Shown here piece after piece: positions 1 through 9,602 of a DNA stretch of 24,051 nucleotides. The stretch is from contig JAEUMX010000132.1 of assembly GCA_016791285.1 (NCBI GenBank), positions 1 through 24,051 of the forward strand, written 5' to 3'. The notes beneath the pieces were generated by a model, which was not told the origin of the DNA, did no database searches, and saw nothing but the letters and a program-made list of their open reading frames with translations. The stretch's first letter is position 1; every line of letters starts with the position of its first letter. The translations under genes and the position numbers were made by a program. Source of the DNA: Burkholderiales bacterium. Its GTDB lineage: Bacteria > Pseudomonadota > Gammaproteobacteria > Burkholderiales > JAEUMW01.

Positions 1-2190
1 GCTTCCGCCTACCTCCTCCTCGTCCTCTTCACGTACCACAAGGGCGATCCGGCCTGGTCGGTGAGCGCGTCGTCGGACGTGGTGCACAACGCGGGGGGGC
101 GCCTCGGCGCGTGGCTCTCCGACATCCTGCTTTATCTCTTCGGCATTTCGGCCTACTGGTTCGTGCTGTTCCTGCTGAACGCGGTGCGCTGGGGCTACGG
201 CCGGCTCGAATCCGCGTCGTTCATCGACCGCCGTTCCGTGGCGGTGGCGGGCGTCGGTTTCGCGATGCTCGTGTGCGCGAGCGCGGCGATCGAGCACCTG
301 CGCCTGTACAGCCTCACGACGCCGCTGCCGCTCGCGCCTGGCGGCATGATCGGGACGCTGCTGGGCGATCTCTTCGTCAAGGGCTTCGGCTTCGTCGGAT
401 CGACGCTGCTGCTCCTCACGCTCGTGGGAATCGGGTTCTCGCTCTTCACCGGTCTGTCGTGGGTCCGCTTCATGGAGCGCCTCGGCGGCTGGACCGAGGA
501 CGCATGCGCCTGGATCGCAGCCACCTACCGCGCATGGCAGGATCGCCGCGCTGGCACGGTGGCGGTGGTGAAGCGCGAGGAAGTGGTCGAGGTGGTGAAG
601 AAGATCGTCGAGGAGCACCAGCCGCTGCGCATCGAGCCGCCGGTGCTGGACATTCCACGCTCGGAGCGCGTGGAGCGCGAGAAACAGGTGCCGCTCTTCG
701 AGGACCTGCCGGATTCGCCGCTGCCGCCGCTCGCGCTGCTCGATCAGGCGGCGAAGGAAATCGAGCTGTTGTCGCCCGAGACGCTGGAGTTCACCTCGCG
801 GCTGATCGAGAAGAAGCTGCTCGACTTCGGCGTCGAGGTGCACGTGCAGGCGGCGTATCCCGGTCCGGTGATCACGCGCTACGAGATCGAGCCCGCGGTC
901 GGCGTGAAGGGCAGCCAGATCGTGAACCTGGTGAAGGACCTGGCGCGCGCGCTGTCGGTGGTGAGCATCCGCGTGGTCGAGACGATCCCCGGCAAGAGCT
1001 GCATGGGTCTCGAGATCCCGAACCCGAAGCGGCAGATCGTGCGCCTCTCGGAGATCCTGAGCTCGGAGGTGTACGCGGACGCGCCGTCGCCGCTCACGAT
1101 CGCGCTCGGCAAGGACATCTCCGGCAAGCCGGTGGTGGCGGACCTCGGCCGGATGCCGCACGTGCTGGTGGCCGGCACCACCGGATCCGGCAAGTCGGTC
1201 GCAATCAACGCCATGATCCTGTCGCTGCTGTACAAGGCGCCGCCGGCGCGGGTGCGGCTGATCCTGGTCGATCCCAAGATGCTCGAACTCTCGGTGTACG
1301 AGGGTATTCCGCAACTTCTGGCGCCGGTGGTCACGGACATGAAGCAGGCCGCGAACGCGCTCTCGTGGTGCGTGGCGGAGATGGAGCGGCGTTACAAGCT
1401 CATGTCGGTGCTCGGTGTGCGCAACTTGGGTGGCTACAACCAGAAGATCCGCGAAGCCGAGAAGCACAAGAAGCCGCTCACGAATCCCTTCACGATCACG
1501 CCGGAAGATCCCGAGCCGCTCGCCGAGATGCCGGTCATCGTGGTGGTGATCGACGAGCTCGCGGATCTCATGATGGTGGTGGGGAAGAAAGTGGAGGAGC
1601 TGATCGCACGGCTCGCCCAGAAAGCGCGGGCGGCGGGCATCCATCTCGTGCTGGCGACGCAGCGCCCGTCGGTGGATGTCATCACGGGGCTGATCAAGGC
1701 GAACATTCCGTCGCGGGTCGCATTCCAGGTTTCCGCCAAGGTCGATTCGCGCACCATCCTCGACCAGATGGGTGCGGAGACGCTGCTGGGGCAGGGCGAC
1801 ATGCTCTACCTGCCGCCCGGGACGGGGATTCCGCAGCGGGTGCACGGCGCGTTCGTCGCCGACCAGGAAGTGCACCGGGTGGTGGACCATCTCAGGCAGG
1901 CGGGCGAGCCGCAGTACGTCGATGGCGTGCTCGACAGCCCGGATGCGGAAGGCGAGGGCGAAGGCGAGGGCGAGGCGGCCGACGCCGAAGCGGATCCGCT
2001 CTACGATCAGGCGGTCGCGATCGTGCTCAAGACGCGGCGGCCGTCGATCTCGCTGGTGCAGCGGCATCTGCGCATCGGCTACAACCGGGCGGCGCGCCTG
2101 ATCGAGCAGATGGAACGCTCGGGGATGGTGTCGCCGATGGGCGCGAGCGGCAATCGCGAGGTACTGGCGCCGGCGTCGGACAGCCGGTGA
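1..2190 (+). CDS. ftsK: DNA translocase FtsK, 5'-truncated by window edge
   Basis: Membrane-anchored hexameric ATPase that pumps chromosomal DNA through the closing septum and helps resolve chromosome dimers at dif. The reading frame is open from base 1 without a start, so the true N-terminus lies upstream; 729 residues are visible. Hydrophobic membrane segments fill roughly the first 150 residues. The motor carries a Walker A motif GTTGSGKS near visible residue 393 and a Walker B region [11 protein letters not shown] near 517. The last 65 residues form the winged-helix gamma domain ([20 protein letters not shown]), which reads the polar KOPS sequences in known FtsK. A short Glu/Gly-rich stretch (EGEGEGEGE, about bases 1948-1980) joins motor and gamma domain. 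The membrane-to-motor linker is short, as in non-enteric FtsK proteins. Family identity is certain; only the start is missing. Confidence 0.97.
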   Translation, partial: ASAYLLLVLFTYHKGDPAWSVSASSDVVHNAGGRLGAWLSDILLYLFGISAYWFVLFLLNAVRWGYGRLESASFIDRRSVAVAGVGFAMLVCASAAIEHLRLYSLTTPLPLAPGGMIGTLLGDLFVKGFGFVGSTLLLLTLVGIGFSLFTGLSWVRFMERLGGWTEDACAWIAATYRAWQDRRAGTVAVVKREEVVEVVKKIVEEHQPLRIEPPVLDIPRSERVEREKQVPLFEDLPDSPLPPLALLDQAAKEIELLSPETLEFTSRLIEKKLLDFGVEVHVQAAYPGPVITRYEIEPAVGVKGSQIVNLVKDLARALSVVSIRVVETIPGKSCMGLEIPNPKRQIVRLSEILSSEVYADAPSPLTIALGKDISGKPVVADLGRMPHVLVAGTTGSGKSVAINAMILSLLYKAPPARVRLILVDPKMLELSVYEGIPQLLAPVVTDMKQAANALSWCVAEMERRYKLMSVLGVRNLGGYNQKIREAEKHKKPLTNPFTITPEDPEPLAEMPVIVVVIDELADLMMVVGKKVEELIARLAQKARAAGIHLVLATQRPSVDVITGLIKANIPSRVAFQVSAKVDSRTILDQMGAETLLGQGDMLYLPPGTGIPQRVHGAFVADQEVHRVVDHLRQAGEPQYVDGVLDSPDAEGEGEGEGEAADAEADPLYDQAVAIVLKTRRPSISLVQRHLRIGYNRAARLIEQMERSGMVSPMGASGNREVLAPASDSR

Positions 2191-2253
2191 ACGGGAATCG
2201 CTGCGCGCTGCCGCGGTCGAAGTCGCAGATTGCGGACCTTTCCAGACTTCGCC

Positions 2254-2796
2254 ATGATGCAGCACCTTCTCGCCGGTTTCCTCCTCGTCTGCGGCCTTGC
2301 CTTGGCGAGCGCCGCGCCAGCGCAGCAGGTCTACAAGTGGGTGGACGACAGGGGCGTCACGCACTATGGCGAGAAGCCGCCCGGCGGCCGGCCGTCCCAG
2401 GCCGTCGATGCCACGCCGAGTGGCTGGGTGCGCGAAACCGGCGACGTGAAGGAATGCCACACCATTCGTTGCCAGTACGACCGCCTGCGCGCGGAGCGAC
2501 TGCAGGACGAGGCGCAACGGCTCGCGAACGAGCAGAGCGCTGCGATCCAGAGCGCAGCCAATCCCCGCACCCGCGGCATGAGCTTCGACACTTTCCGCAG
2601 ATTGGAGACGGGCATGCCGGAGGGCGAAGTGCTGCTGCGAGCGGGGCCGCCCGATTACCAGTCGAACCAGTTTCTCTCGTCGGGTTATCTCGGCAAGACC
2701 TGGTACTACTACCCGACGCGCTCGGATCCTTTCACCACGGTGATCCAGATCAGCGGCGGGCAGGTATTCTCTCTCGACCGCGTCCGACAGTTCTGA
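2254..2796 (+). CDS. Exported DUF4124 protein with BamE-like C-terminal part
   Basis: A 180-residue protein of unknown function. It opens with a signal peptide (hydrophobic run LLAGFLLVCGLALASA, likely cleaved near APAQQ). A DUF4124 segment follows (VYKWVDDRGVTHYGEKPP), typical of small betaproteobacterial and gammaproteobacterial envelope proteins. The C-terminal third (GMPEGEVLLRAGPPDYQ, then WYYYP and a VIQISGGQV strand) resembles the BamE/SmpA-like or DUF2845 fold. I chose the ATG at 2254; ATG 2257 is equally possible, and a TTG at 2230 would put non-hydrophobic residues before the signal peptide. No strong Shine-Dalgarno is seen. The gene ends one base before lolA, so the two are very likely co-transcribed. 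A periplasmic or outer-membrane role is inferred from the signal peptide and neighbour only. Confidence 0.85.
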   Translation: MMQHLLAGFLLVCGLALASAAPAQQVYKWVDDRGVTHYGEKPPGGRPSQAVDATPSGWVRETGDVKECHTIRCQYDRLRAERLQDEAQRLANEQSAAIQSAANPRTRGMSFDTFRRLETGMPEGEVLLRAGPPDYQSNQFLSSGYLGKTWYYYPTRSDPFTTVIQISGGQVFSLDRVRQF

Positions 2797-2797
2797 C

Positions 2798-3421
2798 ATG
2801 ACTCGACTTTCGATCCGCGCCGCATTCGGCGCCGTGCTGCTCGCGAGCGCCGTGTGGGCCAGCGCCGCGAGCACCGACCGGCTCAAGACCTTCGTCGAGC
2901 AGACCCGCTCGGCGAGCGCGGACTTCACCCAGACCGTGGTCGATCGCGGCGGCAGGAAGATCCAGCAGGCAAGCGGCAGTCTGCAGTTCTCGCGGCCCGG
3001 TAAGTTCCGCTGGACGTACGAGACTCCGTACCAGCAGCTCATCGTCGGCGACGGCACCAAGCTCTGGATCTTCGACAAGGACCTGAATCAGGTCACGGCG
3101 CGCAAGCTCGACGACGCGCTCGGCGCGAGCCCGGCGGCGCTGCTTGCCGGCGACAACGCCATCGAGAAGAACTTCGATCTCCAGAACGCTGCCGCGAAGG
3201 ACGGCCTGGAGTGGCTGGAGGCGACGCCGAAGAACAGCGAGACCACGTTCGAGCGCATCCGCATGGGATTCCGGGGCGCTGACCTCGACACGATGGAGCT
3301 CAAGGATCAGTTCGGTCAGCTCACCGTCATCCGCTTCACCGATCTCAAGCGCAATCCGGCGCTGTCGCCGGAGCTCTTCACCTTCACGCCGCCGCAGGGC
3401 GCGGATGTGATCGGGGAGTGA
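2798..3421 (+). CDS. lolA: Outer membrane lipoprotein carrier protein LolA
   Basis: Periplasmic chaperone that takes lipoproteins released by LolCDE and hands them to LolB at the outer membrane. The 207 residues begin with a signal peptide (hydrophobic to about residue 22, cleavage near WASA/AS). Typical LolA segments follow: SASADFTQTV, a beta-rich core SGSLQFSRPGKFRWTYETPYQQLIVGDGTKLWIFD, and a C-terminal LTVIRFTDLKRNPALSPELFTFTPPQGADVI. Length matches the family. It starts one base after the DUF4124 gene and sits between ftsK and rarA, the conserved order in many proteobacteria. Identification is firm. Confidence 0.95.
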   Translation: MTRLSIRAAFGAVLLASAVWASAASTDRLKTFVEQTRSASADFTQTVVDRGGRKIQQASGSLQFSRPGKFRWTYETPYQQLIVGDGTKLWIFDKDLNQVTARKLDDALGASPAALLAGDNAIEKNFDLQNAAAKDGLEWLEATPKNSETTFERIRMGFRGADLDTMELKDQFGQLTVIRFTDLKRNPALSPELFTFTPPQGADVIGE

Positions 3422-3422
3422 C

Positions 3423-3445
3423 GGGAGGGGGGAGGAGGGAAGGGT
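3423..3445 (+). other. Purine-rich G-tract, possible G-quadruplex
   Basis: Immediately after the lolA stop the plus strand holds a run made only of G and A, with at least four tracts of three or more G separated by one to four bases. This fits the simple pattern for an intramolecular G-quadruplex. It lies about 50 bases before a C-rich heptamer array and is roughly complementary to it in purine/pyrimidine character. G4 folding is inferred from the pattern, not shown. Confidence 0.5.
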
Positions 3446-3491
3446 GTGAAGGTTGAAGATGTGAACCGGTCGACGCGATACCCATCCAATC

Positions 3492-3547
3492 CCCGCCTCC
3501 CGCCTCCCGCCTCCCGCCTCCCGCCTCCCGCCTCCCGCCTCCCGCCT
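3492..3547 (+). repeat. Perfect 8 x 7-bp tandem repeat (CCCGCCT) abutting the rarA start
   Basis: Eight uninterrupted copies of CCCGCCT occupy the bases directly before the rarA ATG at 3549, leaving one base between. No Shine-Dalgarno-like purine stretch lies within 60 bases of that ATG. The rarA frame has no alternative ATG, GTG or TTG between the in-frame stop at 3462-3464 and 3549. On the minus strand the array gives regularly spaced GGG tracts, so it could also form a G-quadruplex or i-motif. Copy number in such perfect short repeats usually varies by slippage; a 7-bp unit would alter spacing but not the reading frame, because it lies outside the gene. Confidence 0.95.
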
Positions 3548-3548
3548 C

Positions 3549-4871
3549 ATGTCCGACCTGTTCGCCCACGCCGCACCCGACGCGCCGCTCGCCGACCGGC
3601 TGCGGCCGCAGCGTCTGGAGGACGTGGTCGGCCAGTCGCACCTGCTCGGGCCGGGCAAGCCGCTGCGGCTCGCGATCGAATCCGGCAAGCTGCACTCGAT
3701 GATCCTCTGGGGACCGCCCGGGGTCGGCAAGACAACGCTCGCGCGCCTGCTCGCGCGCGCCTGCAACGCCGAGTTCATCACCATCTCCGCCGTGCTGTCG
3801 GGCGTGAAGGAGATCCGCGACGCGGTCGCACGGGCGCGGGCGGTGCTGGCGCAGTCGGGACGGCCGACGATCCTCTTCGTCGACGAGGTGCACCGGTTCA
3901 ACAAGGCGCAGCAGGATGCCTTTCTACCTTACGTGGAGGAGGGGCTCATCACCTTCATCGGGGCGACCACCGAGAATCCCTCGTTCGAGGTGATCGGCGC
4001 GCTGCAATCGCGCGCCACCGTCTACGTGCTCGGCTCGCTCACCGAGACGGAGCTGGGCGTGCTCTTCGATCGTGCACGGGGGCAGGCACTGCCGGATCTT
4101 GCGTTCTCGGATGCGGCGCGGCGGATCATCGTCGACTATGCGGACGGCGACGGCCGCAGGCTGCTGAACCTGCTGGAGCAGCTTCGGACTGCTGCAACGG
4201 TGCGGGGCACGTCGACGATCGACGATGCCTTCGTCGCGGAGACCCTGACCCAGAGCCTGCGACGGTTCGACAAGGGCGGCGACGCCTTCTACGACCAGAT
4301 CTCCGCACTGCACAAATCGGTGCGCGGCTCCTCGCCCGACGCGGCGCTCTACTGGCTGTGCCGCATGCTCGACGGCGGTGCCGATCCGCTCTACCTGGGG
4401 CGGCGGCTGGTGCGGATGGCGAGCGAGGACATCGGGCTCGCCGACCCGCGCGCGCTGCGCCTCGCGCTCGACGCCTGCGAGACCTACGAACGCCTCGGCA
4501 GTCCGGAGGGCGAACTGGCGCTCGCGCAAGCCGCGATCTATCTCGCCTGCGCGCCCAAGAGCAACGCCGCCTACCTGGCCTACAACGAGGCGCGGGCGCT
4601 GATTCGGGGAGAGCCGTCGCGCCCGGTCCCGGAACATCTGCGCAACGCGCCGACCAGGCTCATGAAGGAGCTGGGATACGGCCGTGCGTACCGCTACGCC
4701 CACGACGAACCGGAAGCCTACGCGGCCGGTGAACGCTACTTCCCCGAGGGCATGGCAGTGCCGACGTTCTACGTGCCGACCGCCCGCGGGCTCGAAGCGA
4801 AGATCAGGGACAAGCTCACGCACCTCAAGGCGCTCGACGCGGAGGCCGAGAAGGACGACAAGAAGGCGTGA
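3549..4871 (+). CDS. rarA: Replication-associated recombination protein RarA (MgsA)
   Basis: AAA+ ATPase related to clamp loaders and RuvB; acts at stalled replication forks and on single-stranded DNA gaps. The 440 residues match the family length. Walker A GPPGVGKT is at 55-62, Walker B ILFVDEVH at 108-115, and a sensor-1-type strand FIGATTENPSFEV around 137-148. The C-terminal part contains the conserved tetramerisation region (YWLCRMLDGGADPLYLGRRLVRMASEDIGLADP). The N-terminus MSDLFAHAAPDAPLADRLRP is the usual RarA beginning, so the ATG at 3549 is right although no ribosome binding site precedes it: the position is filled by the heptamer array. It lies between lolA and serS in conserved order and is followed by an intrinsic terminator. 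Confidence 0.96.
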   Translation: MSDLFAHAAPDAPLADRLRPQRLEDVVGQSHLLGPGKPLRLAIESGKLHSMILWGPPGVGKTTLARLLARACNAEFITISAVLSGVKEIRDAVARARAVLAQSGRPTILFVDEVHRFNKAQQDAFLPYVEEGLITFIGATTENPSFEVIGALQSRATVYVLGSLTETELGVLFDRARGQALPDLAFSDAARRIIVDYADGDGRRLLNLLEQLRTAATVRGTSTIDDAFVAETLTQSLRRFDKGGDAFYDQISALHKSVRGSSPDAALYWLCRMLDGGADPLYLGRRLVRMASEDIGLADPRALRLALDACETYERLGSPEGELALAQAAIYLACAPKSNAAYLAYNEARALIRGEPSRPVPEHLRNAPTRLMKELGYGRAYRYAHDEPEAYAAGERYFPEGMAVPTFYVPTARGLEAKIRDKLTHLKALDAEAEKDDKKA

Positions 4872-4888
4872 GTCCGTGCCAGATGGCA

Positions 4889-4926
4889 GAATGCCGCGGC
4901 TGGACGACCGCGGCATTCCTTTTCTT
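4889..4926 (+). terminator. Rho-independent terminator after rarA
   Basis: A perfect 11-bp inverted repeat (GAATGCCGCGG at 4889-4899 and its complement at 4908-4918) encloses an 8-base loop. It is followed at once by a T-rich stretch (CTTTTCTT). It begins 17 bases after the rarA stop, so the ftsK-lolA-rarA transcript probably ends here and serS has its own promoter. Confidence 0.9.
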
Positions 4927-6400
<1,474 letters not shown>

Positions 6401-6413
6401 TGGGAGGCGAGCG

Positions 6414-6926
6414 ATGGTGGAGCGAAACAGACCCGAACGGCGAACGAACGCTATCGCGGCGGCCGTGCTCGGCGCAGTTCTCGTCAGCGCGTTGCCGGCG
6501 CTTCGGGCCGAGACCGCTGCACCGCCCGCGTCTTCCAAGGAGCTGTTCGAGTGGCTCAAGACGGGTAGCTACAAGGACTGGGCGCGCGAGATCGTCCCGC
6601 ACCCCGCAGCCGGCGCGCATCCGGGCGGCGTCCGGGCCAATCTCAATCCTGCGCTCGAAGCTTCGCTGAAAGGCGGCGGCCAGGCGCACCCGGCGGGTGC
6701 GGCCGCCGTGCTCGAGCTCTACGGCAAGAGTGGCGCGCTCCACGGCTGGGCCGTTGCCATCAAGACCCAGGCCGAAAGCGCGGGCGGTCAGGGCTGGTAC
6801 TGGTACGAGGTGCTTTCGGTCAAGGACGGCAACCGGACGCTGGCCGCCGACCGCGGTGTTGCCGCCTGTGTCGAATGCCACGCGCAGGGACGGGACTTCG
6901 TGATGACGCCTTATCCGCTCAAGTGA
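6414..6926 (+). CDS. Small exported c-type heme protein, cytochrome P460-like
   Basis: A 170-residue protein starting at ATG 6414 behind a good Shine-Dalgarno (GGGAGG at 6402-6407), 13 bases after serS. A signal peptide spans about residues 12-31 (IAAAVLGAVLVSALPALRA). The body is short and polar, with a WYWYEVLSVKDG strand. A single heme-attachment motif CVECH (C152, C155, H156) lies close to the C-terminus, within AACVECHAQGRDFVMTPYP. This layout, with a late CXXCH after a small beta domain, resembles cytochrome P460/cytochrome c'-beta type proteins, but I cannot confirm the family. A periplasmic electron-transfer or NO/redox role is inference. Its last 8 bases overlap the end of the convergent oxidoreductase gene. 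Confidence 0.7.
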   Translation: MVERNRPERRTNAIAAAVLGAVLVSALPALRAETAAPPASSKELFEWLKTGSYKDWAREIVPHPAAGAHPGGVRANLNPALEASLKGGGQAHPAGAAAVLELYGKSGALHGWAVAIKTQAESAGGQGWYWYEVLSVKDGNRTLAADRGVAACVECHAQGRDFVMTPYPLK

Positions 6927-8049
6927 GGCGAGCCGGGCTAGTGGGCAGGTAGTTCCGCATCCACCGGCGGTCGATGTAACGCTTCCACCGCCAGACCCAG
7001 TTTCCCTTCGCGGCAAACGGACCCCAGGACGCCACGGCACAGCGATCCCCCGTCCCGATGAGCGCCAGGGCAGTGCGCTGCGGCGTGAAGTCGGAGAGTG
7101 CCTCGCCCACCAGAGCGCGCCGCAGGTTGCGGGCGAGGGGTGGGCCCTGCCGGACCGCGAAAACTCCCGATTTCGGCCGCGTGTGATCGGCCATGCTCGC
7201 GACGTCGCCGGCGGCGAACACGTCCGGGTGTGAAATCGACTGCAGGCGATCGTTGACGGCGATGAATCCGCGGGGGTCGGTGGCGAGCCCGGCTTCCGCA
7301 ATCCAGCGCGGCGCCGCGGCGGTCGTGACCCAGATCGTGGCATCGACTTCGATGCGCACACTCGCGGCGCAGTGCAGGGCATGCGGCTCGACGCGCAGGA
7401 CTTCGTGGCCGAAAAATATCTCGACCTGCCGCGCCGCGAGGACGTCGCGGAAGATGGCTCGCACCCTGCGGTTGTGGGTCATGAGGAGATCGGCTTGGTC
7501 CGTGACGAGCAGGAAGCGCGTCTGACCCCCCACCGCCGTGCGTATCCTGTGCTGCAAGGACAGCAGAAGCTCCACGCTGCCGGCGCCACCGCCTACGACG
7601 GCGATGCGCAGGCGCTCGCCCGCGGCGATGCGTGCCTCCAGCCTGCGCCACCCGGCCACGAAGCCATCGACCGGTTTCACCGGGAGCGCATGCTCACGCG
7701 CACCGGGCACGTGATCTGCCGCCGGCGTCGAGCCCGTATCCACGGATAGCAGATGGTAGTCGAGCGTGCTGCCGTCTGCGCACCCCACTCGGCGTGTCAC
7801 GGGGTCGATCCGTGTCGCCTCGGCCACGATGAATTCGCAGCCCGCCGCGTTCGCCAGCCACGCGAGGTCGATGTGGCTCTCCTCGAAGGTGCAGAGGCCC
7901 GCGAGCAGCCCGGGCAGCATTCCGGAGTAGGGTGTGAAGCGCGAGCGGCTCAAGACGGTGACGCGCGCGTCGGGTGGTGGCTGCTGGCCGAAGGCGCGCA
8001 TGACGAACACGTGCGCATGGCCGCCACCGACCAGCAGGACCCGCTTCAC
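6919..8049 (-). CDS. FAD/NAD(P)-dependent oxidoreductase, TIGR03169 (N-terminal-to-SelD) family
   Basis: Flavoprotein of the NDH-2-like pyridine nucleotide oxidoreductase superfamily, 376 residues. The FAD-binding dinucleotide motif is at the very N-terminus (VLLVGGGHAHV, residues 4-14), with the family-typical FTPYSGMLPG at 38-47. A second nucleotide motif VVGGGAGSVEL lies near 151-161. The late motif VFAAGDVASMADH is the second FAD-contacting element. This family is known both as a free protein and as the N-terminal half of selenophosphate synthetase (SelD) fusions; here it stands alone and no selD is nearby. The start is a GTG at 8049, 27 bases after the DUF3047 gene, as the last gene of the minus-strand cluster. 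The electron acceptor is unknown; quinone or a cluster intermediate is possible. Confidence 0.85.
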   Translation of the reverse strand: MKRVLLVGGGHAHVFVMRAFGQQPPPDARVTVLSRSRFTPYSGMLPGLLAGLCTFEESHIDLAWLANAAGCEFIVAEATRIDPVTRRVGCADGSTLDYHLLSVDTGSTPAADHVPGAREHALPVKPVDGFVAGWRRLEARIAAGERLRIAVVGGGAGSVELLLSLQHRIRTAVGGQTRFLLVTDQADLLMTHNRRVRAIFRDVLAARQVEIFFGHEVLRVEPHALHCAASVRIEVDATIWVTTAAAPRWIAEAGLATDPRGFIAVNDRLQSISHPDVFAAGDVASMADHTRPKSGVFAVRQGPPLARNLRRALVGEALSDFTPQRTALALIGTGDRCAVASWGPFAAKGNWVWRWKRYIDRRWMRNYLPTSPARLT

Positions 8050-8076
8050 GGCGCGTTCCGGTGGGCGCGGCGCGGC

Positions 8077-8814
8077 TTAACGCTCGCCGCGGTGAAAGGT
8101 GATGTCTCCATACCATGCGGTGGCGGAGGCTGCCGTGTTGTCCGTGTCCGTCATGATGGCAAGGCCGGAGATCATCGGCGGCTCGGTGGCAAACGCTTGC
8201 CGGTAATCTTCGTACACGTTGCGTTCCTCGGCCACCCACCGGCCGACCAGATGCGGTCCCGATTCGAGCACGATCATGCGTACCCGATCGGTGTACGCGT
8301 TGGCTACGACAGTGCCCTTCGGCAGCGCACGCTCCCAGATATAGCTGATCCCCGTGAACGGCGGCTCGACGCCGTAGAGGGTGCGACCGAGCGCCGACCA
8401 GGCGCGCTCGATTGCGCCGCTGTGGGCAGGATCCTGGCGGAAAGTGATATAGAGCCGCGCCGGGTAGTCGTCCCCGGACTTGCGGGTCGGATCGGACTTC
8501 TCGATCAGATTCGCGACCTTCCAGCGCCAGCGCAGGATCGGATACTTCCTGGGATCGATGTCCAGCGCGCGTGCGATCCCGGAGGCAGAGTTATCCGCGC
8601 GCGCCTCGAGCACGGTGAGGCCGTCCGAGCTTACGAACTCGTAGACGGTGTGGCGCGAGATGTTCCTGAAGAGGAGCGGTTTCCAGGGGATCGGGAGCGG
8701 TGCGCCGGGTGCTTCCGCCGAGAAGGCGCCCACCTGCAACGAGTCCGCTGGCGCGGATGGTGGGGCAAGTGCGAAGGCGAGGAGAGCGAGGGTTGCTGCC
8801 GCCGCGCGCTCCAT
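8077..8814 (-). CDS. Exported DUF3047 protein
   Basis: A 245-residue protein with a signal peptide (about residues 1-23, AAAATLALLAFALAPPSAPA) and one DUF3047 domain. Recognisable segments are YEFVSSDGLTVLEARADNSASG, YPILRWRWKV, SGDDYPARLYITF and GLAIMTDTDNTAASATAWYGDITFH, the last resembling a jelly-roll carbohydrate-binding-like strand set. The biochemical role of the family is unknown. It starts 6 bases after the TIGR04282 gene, with a Shine-Dalgarno (TAGGA) that overlaps that gene's TAG stop, so translation of the two is probably coupled. A periplasmic location is inferred from the signal peptide. Confidence 0.88.
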   Translation of the reverse strand: MERAAAATLALLAFALAPPSAPADSLQVGAFSAEAPGAPLPIPWKPLLFRNISRHTVYEFVSSDGLTVLEARADNSASGIARALDIDPRKYPILRWRWKVANLIEKSDPTRKSGDDYPARLYITFRQDPAHSGAIERAWSALGRTLYGVEPPFTGISYIWERALPKGTVVANAYTDRVRMIVLESGPHLVGRWVAEERNVYEDYRQAFATEPPMISGLAIMTDTDNTAASATAWYGDITFHRGER

Positions 8815-8820
8815 TCGGTC

Positions 8821-9504
8821 CTAAGAGACGGCGCGCAGCCTCGGCCCGGAGGTCGGTCGCGAGATGCGATCGCAGAGATGCCCCAGAATCGGGTCGGCTG
8901 CGAGCCGCCGGAAATCCTCGGGCCGATCGACGTCCCAACGCACCGGGAGCTCCTTCCACGTCCAGTCGAGATCGCGCATGCGTTCCCGGGTCGTTTCCAT
9001 CACCGCGTCGGTGCTCCAGGGGATTTCCTCGAAGAGGGCAGGCTCCACGACACGCAGACCGACCAGAGCGTAGCCGCCGTCTTCGGTCGGGACGTACACG
9101 GCGTCGTTGCCCGTTGCGAGGGCCTGCGCCGCATTGCGGATGTCCTCGGCGGTGAGCGAAGGGCAGTCCGAGCCGATCAAGAGCGCGCGGGAGTGCCCGA
9201 CCAGCAAAGCCTCCAGGGTTCGCCACATGCGCACGCCCAGGTTGCCGTTGCCCTGCGTGCGCAGCACCGGATGAAGGCTGCGACCGATGCCGTCGAAAAA
9301 CGGGTGCAGGATCGTGGGCGTACACCAGAGCTCGACCGGGCCGACGTTTGCATCGAGTGCGGTCTTCACCGTGTGGCTGGTGCAGCGTTCGTAGAGGCGT
9401 GTCGCCTTCTCCGCACCAAGCTCCGGGATGAGACGTGTCTTGACCGTCCCGGGTCGCGGAACTTTGGCGAAGATGGCTATGGGGGTCTGGGATTCGGTGG
9501 TCAT
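8821..9504 (-). CDS. TIGR04282 (DUF2064) glycosyltransferase, copy A with intact motifs
   Basis: A 227-residue GT-A-fold nucleotide-sugar transferase. NCBI names the family 'arsenosugar biosynthesis glycosyltransferase'; it was earlier called rSAM/selenodomain-associated transferase 1. The nucleotide-binding N-terminus IAIFAKVPRPGTVKTRLIP is complete (K22, T23, R24). The presumed metal-binding GSDCP is at 111-115 and the family motif EDGGYALVGL at 141-150. The C-terminal WDVDRPEDFRRL is also present. Upstream lies a divergent paralog (copy B), 98 bases away; downstream, DUF3047 follows after 6 bases. The glycosyl acceptor is not predictable from sequence; an arsenical acceptor is inferred only from linkage to ArsS. 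Confidence 0.9.
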   Translation of the reverse strand: MTTESQTPIAIFAKVPRPGTVKTRLIPELGAEKATRLYERCTSHTVKTALDANVGPVELWCTPTILHPFFDGIGRSLHPVLRTQGNGNLGVRMWRTLEALLVGHSRALLIGSDCPSLTAEDIRNAAQALATGNDAVYVPTEDGGYALVGLRVVEPALFEEIPWSTDAVMETTRERMRDLDWTWKELPVRWDVDRPEDFRRLAADPILGHLCDRISRPTSGPRLRAVS

Positions 9505-9602
9505 TCGTTGCTCAAAGCAGGCACTTGGAGCTTACTCTCAAAGACGGATCAAGGACAGGAGCCGCCTGCCGCAGATCGCGACGGTCTGGTCGGTCGCACC
9601 GG

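Noticed and set aside
111..2801. Open frame of about 896 codons on the plus strand over ftsK
   Set aside because: Its translation is Arg/Ala/Gly-rich without domains and runs in another frame over the clearly real ftsK and DUF4124 genes; long shadow frames are expected at this GC content.
9505..9602. Possible internal promoter between the two TIGR04282 paralogs
   Set aside because: A TTGATC-like hexamer is present on the minus strand, but no acceptable -10 sequence follows at the right spacing.
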